Positions 8,222-16,233 of a stretch of 64,000 bases of DNA are shown here, in pieces. Positions within the stretch are counted from its first letter, which is position 1, and every line of letters begins with the position of its first letter. Position numbers and translations under genes: made by a program. The stretch comes from S015-6 sp964384945. GTDB taxonomy: Bacteria; Desulfobacterota; DSWW01. The notes below the pieces were generated by a model that was not told the origin of the DNA, did no database searches, and saw nothing but the letters and a program-made list of their open reading frames with translations. The stretch covers positions 62,001 through 126,000 of the forward strand of contig CAYLMK010000009.1 in NCBI GenBank assembly GCA_964384945.1. The letters run 5' to 3'.

Positions 8222-9100
8222 TTACACGAAGGTGGCAATGTCCTTGATCTCTTTCCTTCCAACTTTTGATAGAGGATACCGCGGATCAGGGTACCCTATG
8301 GGGACAAGGGCAACGAGGTCCCAGGGAGGTCGAACGCCGAAGAGATGCATCAGGTCATCCTTGGCCATAAAAGGCACTCGAAGCCAGCATGAGCCGTAGC
8401 CCAGGGCATGGGCGGACAAGATGAGGTTTTCAACTGCGGCGGACACACTCATCATCTCCACGGACCCCATGTATGTTCGGGCCTCGCATTCGTTCAATCC
8501 CTTCTTGTCCATGACATAACGAACACAGGGTTTGGGGTAAAGATAGGGAATATTCTTTACGAGAACCGCAACAACCAATGCGGCCTCGGCAAAGAAAAGA
8601 GAAGATCTGCTCCACGCTTTTATCTGCGAGCCCGCATTCGCCTGGGGCGTTTCAGAGTATTTCTTCAGTATGCCGGACAGTTCTTCGATTTTCTCCGCGA
8701 TCAGCCTCTCCATCCGCTTGATCGTTTCCCGGTCCCGAACCACAAAGAAATGCCACGGCTGTGAATTTCCGCCGCTCGGCGCCATTCGTGCAGACTCGAG
8801 CATCTTCATGATGTCCTTCTCCAGGACAGGTGTGTCTACGAACTTGCGTACGCTCTGTCTGCTCTGAATGACCTCCGTTATGTCCGTAACGAGATGTCTC
8901 TTGCTCACCTCGCGGATCCGGTTTTGTTGTCTTCGATACATCTCAATCTGGAGTGCAAGAAGGAAACAGAATAGGATGGCCAGTGAGACGATGGACACAA
9001 CCCCACCCCAGAATTGCCATCCAAGAATCGACAGCAGGAGGAAAACAAGGGACAAAATCGCGATGGATTTCTTGTCCCGATTCGAAAGATGCAGATTCAC
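8222..9100 (-). CDS. Nitroreductase-family flavoprotein with N-terminal membrane anchor
   Basis: A 292-residue protein. Residues about 12-52 form two closely spaced hydrophobic helices (IAILSLVFLLLSILGWQFW, then VVSIVSLAILFCFLLALQI), followed by a charged linker and a complete nitroreductase domain from about residue 72. The FMN-site motif RQSVRKF and the core SARMAPSGGNSQPWHFFVV are present, as are the later AAVENLILSAHALGYGSCWL and GYPDPRYPL. Soluble relatives are about 170-220 residues, so the anchor is an addition. It probably performs NAD(P)H- or ferredoxin-driven reduction at the inner face of the membrane; substrate unknown. Base composition is clearly more AT-rich than that of flanking genes, which hints at separate ancestry. 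Neighbours on both sides are unrelated. Confidence 0.82.
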   Translation of the reverse strand: MNLHLSNRDKKSIAILSLVFLLLSILGWQFWGGVVSIVSLAILFCFLLALQIEMYRRQQNRIREVSKRHLVTDITEVIQSRQSVRKFVDTPVLEKDIMKMLESARMAPSGGNSQPWHFFVVRDRETIKRMERLIAEKIEELSGILKKYSETPQANAGSQIKAWSRSSLFFAEAALVVAVLVKNIPYLYPKPCVRYVMDKKGLNECEARTYMGSVEMMSVSAAVENLILSAHALGYGSCWLRVPFMAKDDLMHLFGVRPPWDLVALVPIGYPDPRYPLSKVGRKEIKDIATFV

Positions 9101-9490
9101 GGAACCCCCTGAGGAAAGCCCTCTTCACACCAATGACTCGCCCAGGCGATGTTTTTTTGATCCTACCATCAGGTTGGAGCGTTTTCGAGTATGTTCCGGA
9201 CCGGGCCGTGCCGGGCATGGCGCGTTCGGATTCACCCGAGAGATCTCGGCCCTGTTTCGGGGTACGTGGGCAGTTTTGTTCCAACAAGTGGTAATTGTTT
9301 TCTTGTTCTCGGGGCAAGCGAATCGCCTCTTCTCATCCGGGAGGGGTCCGTTCACGCCAACAGCCTGGAACGAAATGGGAAAATGGCGAGCCGCACATTG
9401 GTTTGTCCAGCATAATTCTTGCATAACTACCTGGGATCCATAGCCGTTCCTGGCGTTTCTCCGCCCCGCCAGGGAGATCCGGGACCGTTG
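9101..9490. other. 390-bp gene-free stretch upstream of the RiPP locus
   Basis: No convincing coding frame is visible. The right end (9360-9490) is the likely promoter region of the RiPP locus: a weak TTGGTT...CATAAC pair with an 18-base gap can be drawn around 9400-9429, but the match is poor. There is no clear hairpin, repeat or riboswitch-like structure. Confidence 0.4.
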
Positions 9491-10318
9491 ATGAATGTCT
9501 TCATCCTGACCTACTGCAGAAACATGGATTTGTTTTACGGTACGGGCCTGGTCTTCAAGACCCTCCGGGTCGGCTTTCCCAACACCCGGGTCAAGGTGGT
9601 TGACAACGCGAGCATCCCGCAGGCAAGGGCCGAGATCGAGGCGCTGGCCAAAGAAAACGAGTGCCTTTTCGAGCAGATCCAGGCACCCGGGATCGAACAT
9701 CACGATTTTCTGCAGAACACGATCCGTGCTGCGGCCGAAGGTGCCTCCCTGCAGGGTCCCCTGGTGTTCCTCGACCCCGACGTGTGTCTGTGGGATTCCT
9801 GGGAGGATGTCCGCTTCGAAGGCCTCATGGCCGGCAAACTCAGGGCAAAGATCGAACTCAACCATGCACTGCTGATGCCGAGGATCGACACATCCTTTCT
9901 CTGGATCCCGGATGCGAAAAGGCTGCACAACGAAATAAGGAAGATAAAGGCCACTCATTTTGATTTTCATCCATTCCTCTCCTTTTCTTTCAAAATGGAC
10001 GGAACCTGGTACCGGTACGACACCGGAGCGAGCCTGTATGCGGTGATCTCGGACCGAGTCTCCTATTTCCGACGAGAGCATTTTGCCCGCTACGATCACA
10101 TACAGAGCGGCAGCCACGTCGATCTGCTCTGGTCCTGTTATGACCGGGACGTGGCGGGGGTGATCCGCGAGATTCACGGGTTTGCCAGGGAAGGAAACCT
10201 GGAGGCCCTGAAGGGAATCTGGAGGCGCCAGTACAGAATCTGGCGAAGGCATTTCGTGGATGCAAACCACGACATTCCGGAGGGAGAGGATGGAAGAGAA
10301 GAAGAGCACGTTCACTGA
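9491..10318 (+). CDS. GT-A type glycosyltransferase-like protein, first gene of RiPP locus
   Basis: A 275-residue soluble protein. The start MNVFILTYCRNMDLFYGT and the segment VKVVDNASIP resemble the nucleotide-sugar-binding beginning of family 2-type glycosyltransferases. VFLDPDVCLWDSWEDV, near residue 93, is a DxD-like metal-site candidate. The ATG at 9491 is preferred over an in-frame start at 9419 because the family-like sequence begins here. The last 29 bases overlap the start of the precursor peptide gene at 10290, so the two are translationally linked, which suggests the protein acts on that peptide or its product. Glycosylation of the peptide is inference; the sugar donor and acceptor are unknown. 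Confidence 0.65.
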   Translation: MNVFILTYCRNMDLFYGTGLVFKTLRVGFPNTRVKVVDNASIPQARAEIEALAKENECLFEQIQAPGIEHHDFLQNTIRAAAEGASLQGPLVFLDPDVCLWDSWEDVRFEGLMAGKLRAKIELNHALLMPRIDTSFLWIPDAKRLHNEIRKIKATHFDFHPFLSFSFKMDGTWYRYDTGASLYAVISDRVSYFRREHFARYDHIQSGSHVDLLWSCYDRDVAGVIREIHGFAREGNLEALKGIWRRQYRIWRRHFVDANHDIPEGEDGREEEHVH

Positions 10319-10481
10319 GAAGCGGCCCTACGTGGAGCCCAAGATCCTGGCCACCTATGAAAAGCAGGAGCTCGAGGAAGCCATCAAGCCTCACGGCCCC
10401 GTCCCTGACTACGGCAACGGGTGCGGCGGCGGCTGCGGCTGCGGCTGCGGCGGCGGCTGCGGCCCCTTCCCGGCACCGTAA
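10290..10481 (+). CDS. RiPP precursor peptide with symmetric Cys/Gly core
   Basis: A 63-residue peptide. Residues 1-40 form a charged leader with the block RPYVEPKILATYEKQELEEA, which has the Y-x-x-P-x-I/L spacing seen in leaders read by PqqD-type chaperones. Residues 45-57 are a core made only of Cys and Gly: Cys at 45, 49, 51, 53 and 57 with spacings 3-1-1-3, reading the same in both directions. The tail is GPFPAP. ATG at 10290 directly follows GGAGGGAGAGG and lies inside the end of the glycosyltransferase gene; an in-frame start at 10260 lacks this site. Two radical SAM/SPASM enzymes and two PqqD proteins follow. Thioether, Cys-to-alpha-carbon or epimerised products are all possible; none can be chosen from sequence. 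Confidence 0.85.
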   Translation: MEEKKSTFTEKRPYVEPKILATYEKQELEEAIKPHGPVPDYGNGCGGGCGCGCGGGCGPFPAP

Positions 10482-10542
10482 CCGGTCCGTTGCCGGGGAG
10501 TCGGAATCCGGGTCCGGAAAAGGCCGCAATCGAGGGTACGGA

Positions 10543-11613
10543 GTGCCTTTCAGGCCGAATCGCCTTTTGCTCCAGTGGCACGTCACGGAGCGCTGCAACC
10601 TTCGCTGCGCCCATTGCTACCAGGACCCTTCCCCGGGGAAAGAACTCCCCCTTCGGGAGCTTCTGGGCGTGCTCGATCAGTTCAAGGATTTGATCGAGCA
10701 CCTGAACAGAGGGAGGACGGGGCCTCGCCTCCGGGGCCACATCAATGTGACGGGCGGGGAACCCTTTGTCCGCGCGGACTTCCCGGACCTCCTGGATGCA
10801 TTCCGGCGAGAAAAAGAATACCTCGACGTAGGCATTCTGACCAACGGAACCTTCCTGGATGAACCCACGGTGCGCCGCCTCCGGAAACTCGGCGTGGCGT
10901 GGGTCCAGGTGAGCCTTGAAGGCGGCCGGGAGACCAACGACCGTATCCGGGGCCCCGGGGCCTTCGATCGAACCCTCCTCGCATTGAAACACCTCGTGCG
11001 TGAGCGCGTCCCCTCGGCTATCTCCTTCACGGCGCATCGAGGCAACTTCCGCGAGTTCCCCGATGTGGCGCAAACGGGCAGGGAACTCGGAGTGACCCTG
11101 GTGTGGGCGGACCGGCTCATCCCTTACGGCAGAGGTTCCGAATTGAGGGAACAACTGCTTTCGCCCGAAGAGACTCTCGAGTTCTTCGAGATCATGTATG
11201 CAAGCCACAACGACGCCGCACGTGGTTTCTGCAGAACCAAGATCGCCATGCACAGGGCCCTGCAGTTCCTGGTTGGCGGCGGGAGGCCCTATCAGTGTGG
11301 TGCCGGGAACTGGCTCGTCACGATTCAACCGAACGGGGACCTCTACCCTTGCCGCCGTATGCCCGTGCGCGTGGGAAATGTCATGGAGACCCCCCTCGTC
11401 GAGTTGTACGAAGAGTCCGATCTGTTCAGGGCCCTGCGCGTCCGTGACCGGGTCAGCGAGGGTTGCGAGGCGTGCCGATACGCCCAAGAGTGCCGCGGGG
11501 GACTCCGGTGCCTCTCTTACGCATTGACAGGGGACCCGTTCGAGGCCGACCCGGGATGCTGGCATGCGCTCAGGACACGAGAACGGGAGGGTTGTGCGGC
11601 CGTTCTCCCTTAA
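10543..11613 (+). CDS. Radical SAM/SPASM peptide-modifying enzyme 1
   Basis: A 356-residue enzyme. CNLRCAHC (residues 18-25) is the SAM-cluster motif, followed by the GGEP-type motif NVTGGEPFVR. The C-terminal third is a SPASM-like domain that binds extra Fe-S clusters: CGAGNWLVTIQPNGDLYPC, then CEACRYAQECRGGLRC and a last Cys near residue 342. I place the start at GTG 10543, after GAGGGTACGGA. The frame is open further upstream, but that part overlaps the precursor core out of frame and would encode poly-Ala, an artefact of the TGC/GGC repeats. It is 61 bases after the precursor, so it is the first candidate modifier of the Cys/Gly core. Relatives install thioether, C-C or ether links or epimerise residues. 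Confidence 0.9.
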   Translation: MPFRPNRLLLQWHVTERCNLRCAHCYQDPSPGKELPLRELLGVLDQFKDLIEHLNRGRTGPRLRGHINVTGGEPFVRADFPDLLDAFRREKEYLDVGILTNGTFLDEPTVRRLRKLGVAWVQVSLEGGRETNDRIRGPGAFDRTLLALKHLVRERVPSAISFTAHRGNFREFPDVAQTGRELGVTLVWADRLIPYGRGSELREQLLSPEETLEFFEIMYASHNDAARGFCRTKIAMHRALQFLVGGGRPYQCGAGNWLVTIQPNGDLYPCRRMPVRVGNVMETPLVELYEESDLFRALRVRDRVSEGCEACRYAQECRGGLRCLSYALTGDPFEADPGCWHALRTREREGCAAVLP

Positions 11614-11677
11614 CGTGTAGACGTTTGTATCGAAGGGCGAGGTCAACTCCCGTGCGTATAAGAAATCGAGCGAACCC

Positions 11678-12649
11678 ATGAAGGGCACGAGAACCGACTT
11701 CCTGGCGACAGACCGCTATGATTTCCTGGGGTGCAGGGTTGCCATCCGGTCCAACTCCCCCAACATGGCGGCGCATTTCAAGTCCATGTACGACCGCTTC
11801 TATCTTGAAAGCGACTCGGACGATCCGGAGCCCAGGCACGAGGAGGGGCCCGGCGGAAACATAACCATCGACGTGATGGACGAACTTGCCGTCTCCAACC
11901 AGATCCTCGTCCGCGACGGGCGCCATCTCTACCGGCTCTCGAGGAGCGGAGACGATTTCCATTTCACTCGAGAGGATCAGCACACCCGTTCTCAAGACTT
12001 GTCCGGCTATTGCGACCCCTTGACACTTCTGCAGGCGAGCGTGCTCAGCAGCATTTCCAGTGCGAGCGATGCGTGCCACCTGATCCACGCCGGCGTCGTA
12101 TCCTGGCAGGACACGGCCGTGATCCTGCCGGCCACTTCGGGCATGGGAAAGACGACTCTCGTGCTCAAGCTGGTCATGGAAGGATGCAGGTTCCTCTCGG
12201 ATGAGGTCGCATGGTTCGATTCCGGACTCGAGACGGTGGAGCCTTTTCCCCGGAAGTTGAACATACGCCAGAATGCGCAGTCCCTCTTGAAGTTGCCCAT
12301 AAAGGCCGATGCTGCCGATCATTCTTTCGGAAAGGAGGAGCCTCTTTGGATGCTCGACATCGAGGAAATCCGGCCCGACAGCCTGGGCGGACGCTGCAAG
12401 CCCGGGGTTCTCCTGTTCCCGCAGGGCTTTGGCGATAAGCCGAGGCTGGAATACGTTTCCAAATCCAACGCGCTCTTCACCCTTGTCAGGTCGTCCATCG
12501 AGCCGAGAGGCGACCTTGCCTCGCTTCTGTTCAAGTTCTCGGGGCTTGTGCAGAACCTGGAGTGCTACAATCTGGTCATCGGCACGCCGGAGGAGACCGC
12601 GGAGCGGGTGATGAGACTGCTGGACGGCGCGAAAACAGCAACCGGATAG
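11678..12649 (+). CDS. HprK-related kinase-like protein of RiPP locus
   Basis: A 323-residue protein related to the C-terminal kinase domain of HPr kinase/phosphorylase. The P-loop PATSGMGKTTL lies at residues 151-161, preceded by HAGVV and followed by EGCRFLSDEVAWF, which matches the HprK order (H-A, P-loop, then the acidic strand after GxxLLSDD). Such HprK-like proteins occur in RiPP and lasso clusters together with PqqD and nucleotidyltransferases, where one subset phosphorylates the peptide tail. Here the peptide ends in Pro and has no Ser or Thr after residue 22, so a side-chain target in the core is not obvious. Leader or partner phosphorylation is an alternative. Confidence 0.8.
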   Translation: MKGTRTDFLATDRYDFLGCRVAIRSNSPNMAAHFKSMYDRFYLESDSDDPEPRHEEGPGGNITIDVMDELAVSNQILVRDGRHLYRLSRSGDDFHFTREDQHTRSQDLSGYCDPLTLLQASVLSSISSASDACHLIHAGVVSWQDTAVILPATSGMGKTTLVLKLVMEGCRFLSDEVAWFDSGLETVEPFPRKLNIRQNAQSLLKLPIKADAADHSFGKEEPLWMLDIEEIRPDSLGGRCKPGVLLFPQGFGDKPRLEYVSKSNALFTLVRSSIEPRGDLASLLFKFSGLVQNLECYNLVIGTPEETAERVMRLLDGAKTATG

Positions 12650-12658
12650 AAGGAAGCC

Positions 12659-13234
12659 ATGATCCCTGCCTCCCATCTGAAAGAGCTGCTCGGCATCTGG
12701 AGCGAACGAGGCGAGAGGAGTGTCTGCGCGTTGGAGGGCAACTGCATGTCGCCGACCCTGCGAGACGGGAATCGGCTGGTGCTCAAACACGGGAATCAGA
12801 ACCTCCGGAGAGGCGATGTGGTCGTCTTTGGGACGCCGGGAAGCTTCCTTGTCCACCGGGTCGTAAAAACAGAGAATCGGAACGGCAAGAGGCACTTCCT
12901 GCTGAAGGCGGACCGTTCGCCCGCCCTTCATGCCCCGCTCACGGAAGAAGCGATCCTCGCAAAGGTCCTGGAGGTTCATGGTCCCGACAGGCACTTGCAT
13001 CTCGACAGCCGCTTCTGGAGGTGCGTGAACTACCTGATGGCCGTCCGATCCTACGTTCAGGGGAGATGTTCCGAAGGGGGGGGGGCCGCCTGGAAGTGCC
13101 TGAACGGCCTTCTTGTTCACTCTGCAAGGCTCCTGCCGGCTCGGCTCCGCCCGGGCCTCCTTTTTCGGGAGGTGATTTTCCCCCTGTGCAAGGGAAGCTC
13201 CTCGACCCCCCCGTTTCGCAAGAGGGAGGCATGA
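12659..13234 (+). CDS. S24/S26 (signal peptidase)-like protein with Cys at the nucleophile position
   Basis: A 191-residue protein. LEGNCMSPTLRDGNRLVL aligns with the catalytic box of S26 peptidases, normally G-x-S-M-x-P-T-L. Here Cys29 replaces the nucleophile Ser (codon TGC at 12743). RRGDVVVFGTPGSFLVHRVV supplies His66, the general base of the SipW/Sec11-type (Ser-His) branch, so a Cys-His pair is possible. No N-terminal membrane helix is evident; a basic, moderately hydrophobic C-terminal region (about 125-191) might bind membrane. It starts 9 bases after the kinase gene, and its stop overlaps the next ATG (ATGA at 13231). It may remove the leader, or it may be a non-catalytic binding protein. 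Confidence 0.78.
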   Translation: MIPASHLKELLGIWSERGERSVCALEGNCMSPTLRDGNRLVLKHGNQNLRRGDVVVFGTPGSFLVHRVVKTENRNGKRHFLLKADRSPALHAPLTEEAILAKVLEVHGPDRHLHLDSRFWRCVNYLMAVRSYVQGRCSEGGGAAWKCLNGLLVHSARLLPARLRPGLLFREVIFPLCKGSSSTPPFRKREA

Positions 13235-13518
13235 CGCAAATGACTGCTCGAAATCCCTTACGAAAGGATGACGTTCTTTCCCGCACACTCGACGACGAGT
13301 GCATTCTGTATGACACGGGAAAGGGGTCCATACATGTTCTCAACGCCCTGGCGGAGTTCGTGTGGAACCTTTGCGACGGCTCCCACAGCCTCGATGCCAT
13401 CGTGGAACGGGTATGCGAAACCTATGAGGTCCCTGTCGGAAGGGACGTGCGAAAAGACGTTGAAGAGGTTCTCGCGTCTTTCACCGGCAAGGGGATCCTG
13501 GTTCAGGATGAGGCATGA
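13231..13518 (+). CDS. PqqD-family peptide chaperone 1 (RiPP recognition element)
   Basis: A 95-residue PqqD-like winged-helix protein. VLSRTLDDECILYDTGKGSIHVLNALAEFVWNLCDG is the usual strand-turn-helix part (split here as strand, turn with GK-G-x-x-x-L-N, helix), followed by LDAIVERVCETYEV and the final helix. Such domains bind the leader peptide and present it to a radical SAM enzyme. The ATG overlaps the stop of the preceding peptidase-like gene (ATGA). It sits directly before radical SAM enzyme 2, so it likely serves that enzyme, or both. Confidence 0.85.
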   Translation: MTQMTARNPLRKDDVLSRTLDDECILYDTGKGSIHVLNALAEFVWNLCDGSHSLDAIVERVCETYEVPVGRDVRKDVEEVLASFTGKGILVQDEA

Positions 13519-13533
13519 ACGCAGGCTCTGCGG

Positions 13534-14583
13534 GTGAACCCTATGCCTTTGAGCGTTTCCATCCAGCTGACAACGCAGTGCAATCTTGATTGCGTCCACT
13601 GTTTCGTCGACCCTTCCGGGATCGATTTTTCCCTGGAAAACCTGAAACGAGTGATCGGGTTTGTCAAGGAGTTCCACGGCTCCCACATCTCGTTCACGGG
13701 CGGCGAGCCGACCCTGCACCCGAGGCTGCCCGAGATCCTGGAACTCCTGAAAAGGAACGCCTTCACCTTCAGCATCGCAACCAACGGCTGGAACTTTGTC
13801 TCGTTCTACCGGACGCTCCCCTCCTATCTGCCCATGCTCAAGACCATCGCCTTCAGCCTCGACGGGCCGACCGAGACCCTCCACGACACGGTCCGCGGCA
13901 AGGGTTCCTATCGGAAGGTCCTCCAGGCGATAAGCATTTGCAGGTCCAAGGCAATCCCTTTCGGGCTGAAGACGACCGTTATGAGAGGGAACCTTCGATA
14001 TCTGGAGGAAACGGCAGGCCTTGCCGCCAAGGTCGGCGCCGGCTTCCTTGGCGTCCTGCCCCTCATGCCCACCCCCGGAACCGCGGAACGGGACCTGCTG
14101 CTGGATCCCGGGGACCTGCGGAAGGCTGTGGAGGAGGTTTCTCGGCTCCAGAAGGTTTACAGGATGAAGATCTTCCTCACCGCCGGGTACTTCGAAAGAG
14201 ACATCCTTTTTTTGTGCCCGTCCCTCACGATGCGGCAGCTCTATATAACCTCCAGGGGAGAGGTCAGCTTCTGCTGTCACCTCGCCGACTACCGGGGAGG
14301 CGACAGGACCTCGGATTTACTTGGAAACCTGGGAGATACCAGCCTCCACGAACTGCTTCAACGAATGATTGACGCTGTTGCGGGCCAGATGAATGACAAG
14401 ATCCGGCGCTTTTCCCAGGGCACCTTCGGCGCATTGGACTACTACCCTTGCTGGTACTGCCTGAAGTATTTTCAAAAGGTGGGCTGGATGGCGGACCTGG
14501 CCGGCAACCCATGGTCCGCCGATCTGCATGACCACGGTGTTCCGGAGAGAGAAGCGGATAGAGGCGCGAGGCTGGGCAGATGA
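13534..14583 (+). CDS. Radical SAM/SPASM-like enzyme 2
   Basis: A 349-residue enzyme with the cluster motif CNLDCVHC (Cys16, 20, 23) and ISFTGGEPTLHPRLPEIL. The C-terminal part has Cys residues in FLCPSLTMRQLYITSRGEV, SFCCHL and YPCWYCLKYF, a reduced SPASM-like (twitch) arrangement. The start may be GTG 13534 or ATG 13543; both give the same core. Its stop overlaps the ATG of the second PqqD gene. Together with enzyme 1 it implies at least two radical steps on the precursor, or one step each on different residues. It is more like PqqE/GeoRSP-type enzymes than enzyme 1, judging from general layout only. Confidence 0.88.
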   Translation: MNPMPLSVSIQLTTQCNLDCVHCFVDPSGIDFSLENLKRVIGFVKEFHGSHISFTGGEPTLHPRLPEILELLKRNAFTFSIATNGWNFVSFYRTLPSYLPMLKTIAFSLDGPTETLHDTVRGKGSYRKVLQAISICRSKAIPFGLKTTVMRGNLRYLEETAGLAAKVGAGFLGVLPLMPTPGTAERDLLLDPGDLRKAVEEVSRLQKVYRMKIFLTAGYFERDILFLCPSLTMRQLYITSRGEVSFCCHLADYRGGDRTSDLLGNLGDTSLHELLQRMIDAVAGQMNDKIRRFSQGTFGALDYYPCWYCLKYFQKVGWMADLAGNPWSADLHDHGVPEREADRGARLGR

Positions 14584-14873
14584 GGGGGGAGGAGATGCGG
14601 TACGGAAGATTTCGGCCGGCCCCCGATGTGGTCGCTACGATTCTGAACGACGAAGAAGGCGCATTGATTGATTCAAGAACGATGCTGACGTACAAGTTGA
14701 ACCCAACGGGGGTATTTGTCTGGAATCTGATCGATCAGGGTTGTCCGGTCCCGAGAATCCTCACAAAGATCTGTGACACCTTCGAGGTTCACCCCCGGCG
14801 GGCGGAGGAAGAACTGGCCCGTTTCGTGGAAGAAATGAAACGCCTTGACCTGATCGAATGCGGACCCGAGTGA
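14580..14873 (+). CDS. PqqD-family peptide chaperone 2
   Basis: A 97-residue PqqD-like protein. ILNDEEGALIDSRTMLTYKLNPTG, continuing into a VFVWNLI helix, gives the strand, turn and first helix; ILTKICDTFEV and a final helix follow. The first ATG (14580) overlaps the stop of radical SAM enzyme 2 as ATGA; an internal ATG at 14595 is also possible. Having two PqqD copies, one before and one after the same radical SAM gene, fits a locus in which leader recognition is shared out between two enzymes. Confidence 0.85.
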   Translation: MRGEEMRYGRFRPAPDVVATILNDEEGALIDSRTMLTYKLNPTGVFVWNLIDQGCPVPRILTKICDTFEVHPRRAEEELARFVEEMKRLDLIECGPE

Positions 14874-14954
14874 TTCACAACCCACGGGACCGAGCATCGG
14901 ATCATCGACAGGCGCAACTGCGGAATCGTCCCCCCTGTTCGGAAAGGACGGCCG

Positions 14955-16196
14955 TTGGCCTACACGGACGAAAACAGGCTCATGCTTCATCTTCTGAAGG
15001 CGCGAGAAGATCGGGCGGAAGACTTCCGAGCCCGGGACGCTATCGGAAGCAAGCTGGACTGGGGCTATATCGTGAAGACGGCCCGCCAGGGCGCATTCGC
15101 AGGTCTGCTCTTCTCCGCCCTGCGGGACTCTGCCCTGCAGGACAGAGTCCCGCAGCAGGCGTTGCGGGATTTGGCCCGCACTTACTATCTCACAGGATTG
15201 TCCAATGCGAGGCAGCGGGAAGAATTGGAGCGAGTCCTCTCTGCCCTCGAGCAGACGGGCATCGAGACCCTTCTCTTGAAAGGCGCGGCACTTCTCGCGG
15301 AGATCCCGAAACTGCGCAGGACGCGCTGCATGGCCGACATCGATTTGATGGTCCACGAAAAGGACTTGCTTCGGTCGGACTCTGTGTTGCAGGGCCTCGG
15401 TTACGTCTCGAGCGAGGGTTACAAAACGAAGGAGCAGTACCTTCGGAACCATCACCATCTCGCGCCCTACGTCAGGCCGGGCACGGATTTCAAGGTCGAG
15501 ATCCATCGCAGTATTGTCCCCGTCGACGCGCCTTTCCGGCTCGACACGGATCAACTTTGGGCAAGGGCCCGCCGCTTGAAGAACGGCGGACGGGAGGTTC
15601 GCGCCCTGTCCGCAAACGACACCCTCATCTATCTCTGCCTGCATCTGTCCTGGGCGCACGCCTTCACGGGCGCGATGCGCTGCTTTACCGACATTGCCTC
15701 CTTTCTGCCGTGTCAAGGGCAATCGGTCGACTGGGGCGCGATCCTGGAGACGGCTCGAAAGGGCCGTTTCGGGGCCTACCTCTATTATCCCCTCTTTTTC
15801 GCCGACCGCACCCTGGATCTCCGCCTGCCTGAGTCCGCGCTGAACGAACTGAAGGCCCAGTCCCACCTGCGGCGCCTCGAGGACCGCCTCCTCAAGCTCT
15901 TGATCCAGAGGTACAGAATCCTCGAGAACGATTCCTCCTCTTTCCTTCCGCCCTGGCTCCTCGAGAAACTCTATACCGAACTGCTGCGTCCCGCCCCGGT
16001 TCACAAGAAGCTGCTTTCCATCTTCGGCATTGCGATCGGTCCGGGGCCGCAACCGGAAAGCGGATCGACGCAGGGGGACTCCTCCCGGTTCACTGCGTTT
16101 CTTCACCGGGGGCACCGCCTCCTCCGCCTGCCCCTTCGATTCGCAACGCGGGTGAACGAAGTCATCATGAAAAGGGCCTTTTCGCGGACCGCCTGA
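14955..16196 (+). CDS. Nucleotidyltransferase-family protein of RiPP locus
   Basis: A 413-residue protein whose middle carries the reduced nucleotidyltransferase signature: LLLKGAALL (Lys109) and RTRCMADIDLMVHEKDL (Asp128 and Asp130 as metal ligands), then EIHRSIV. This matches the NTP_transf_5 group found with HprK-like and PqqD genes in RiPP loci. The likely start is TTG 14955 after GGAAAGGACGGC. The C-terminal 170 residues are helical and basic. A role in adding a nucleotidyl or other group to the peptide, or in acting with the kinase-like protein, is inferred from co-occurrence; nothing in the sequence shows the target. Confidence 0.78.
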   Translation: MAYTDENRLMLHLLKAREDRAEDFRARDAIGSKLDWGYIVKTARQGAFAGLLFSALRDSALQDRVPQQALRDLARTYYLTGLSNARQREELERVLSALEQTGIETLLLKGAALLAEIPKLRRTRCMADIDLMVHEKDLLRSDSVLQGLGYVSSEGYKTKEQYLRNHHHLAPYVRPGTDFKVEIHRSIVPVDAPFRLDTDQLWARARRLKNGGREVRALSANDTLIYLCLHLSWAHAFTGAMRCFTDIASFLPCQGQSVDWGAILETARKGRFGAYLYYPLFFADRTLDLRLPESALNELKAQSHLRRLEDRLLKLLIQRYRILENDSSSFLPPWLLEKLYTELLRPAPVHKKLLSIFGIAIGPGPQPESGSTQGDSSRFTAFLHRGHRLLRLPLRFATRVNEVIMKRAFSRTA

Positions 16197-16233
16197 CTTT
16201 CCGGACCTCGGAACCCTTCCCGGGAGAAGCGTT

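Noticed and set aside
10357..10542. Upstream in-frame extension of radical SAM enzyme 1 that would encode a poly-Ala stretch
   Set aside because: It overlaps the precursor core in a different frame; poly-Ala arises only from reading TGC/GGC codons out of frame. GTG 10543 has a ribosome site and gives the usual length.
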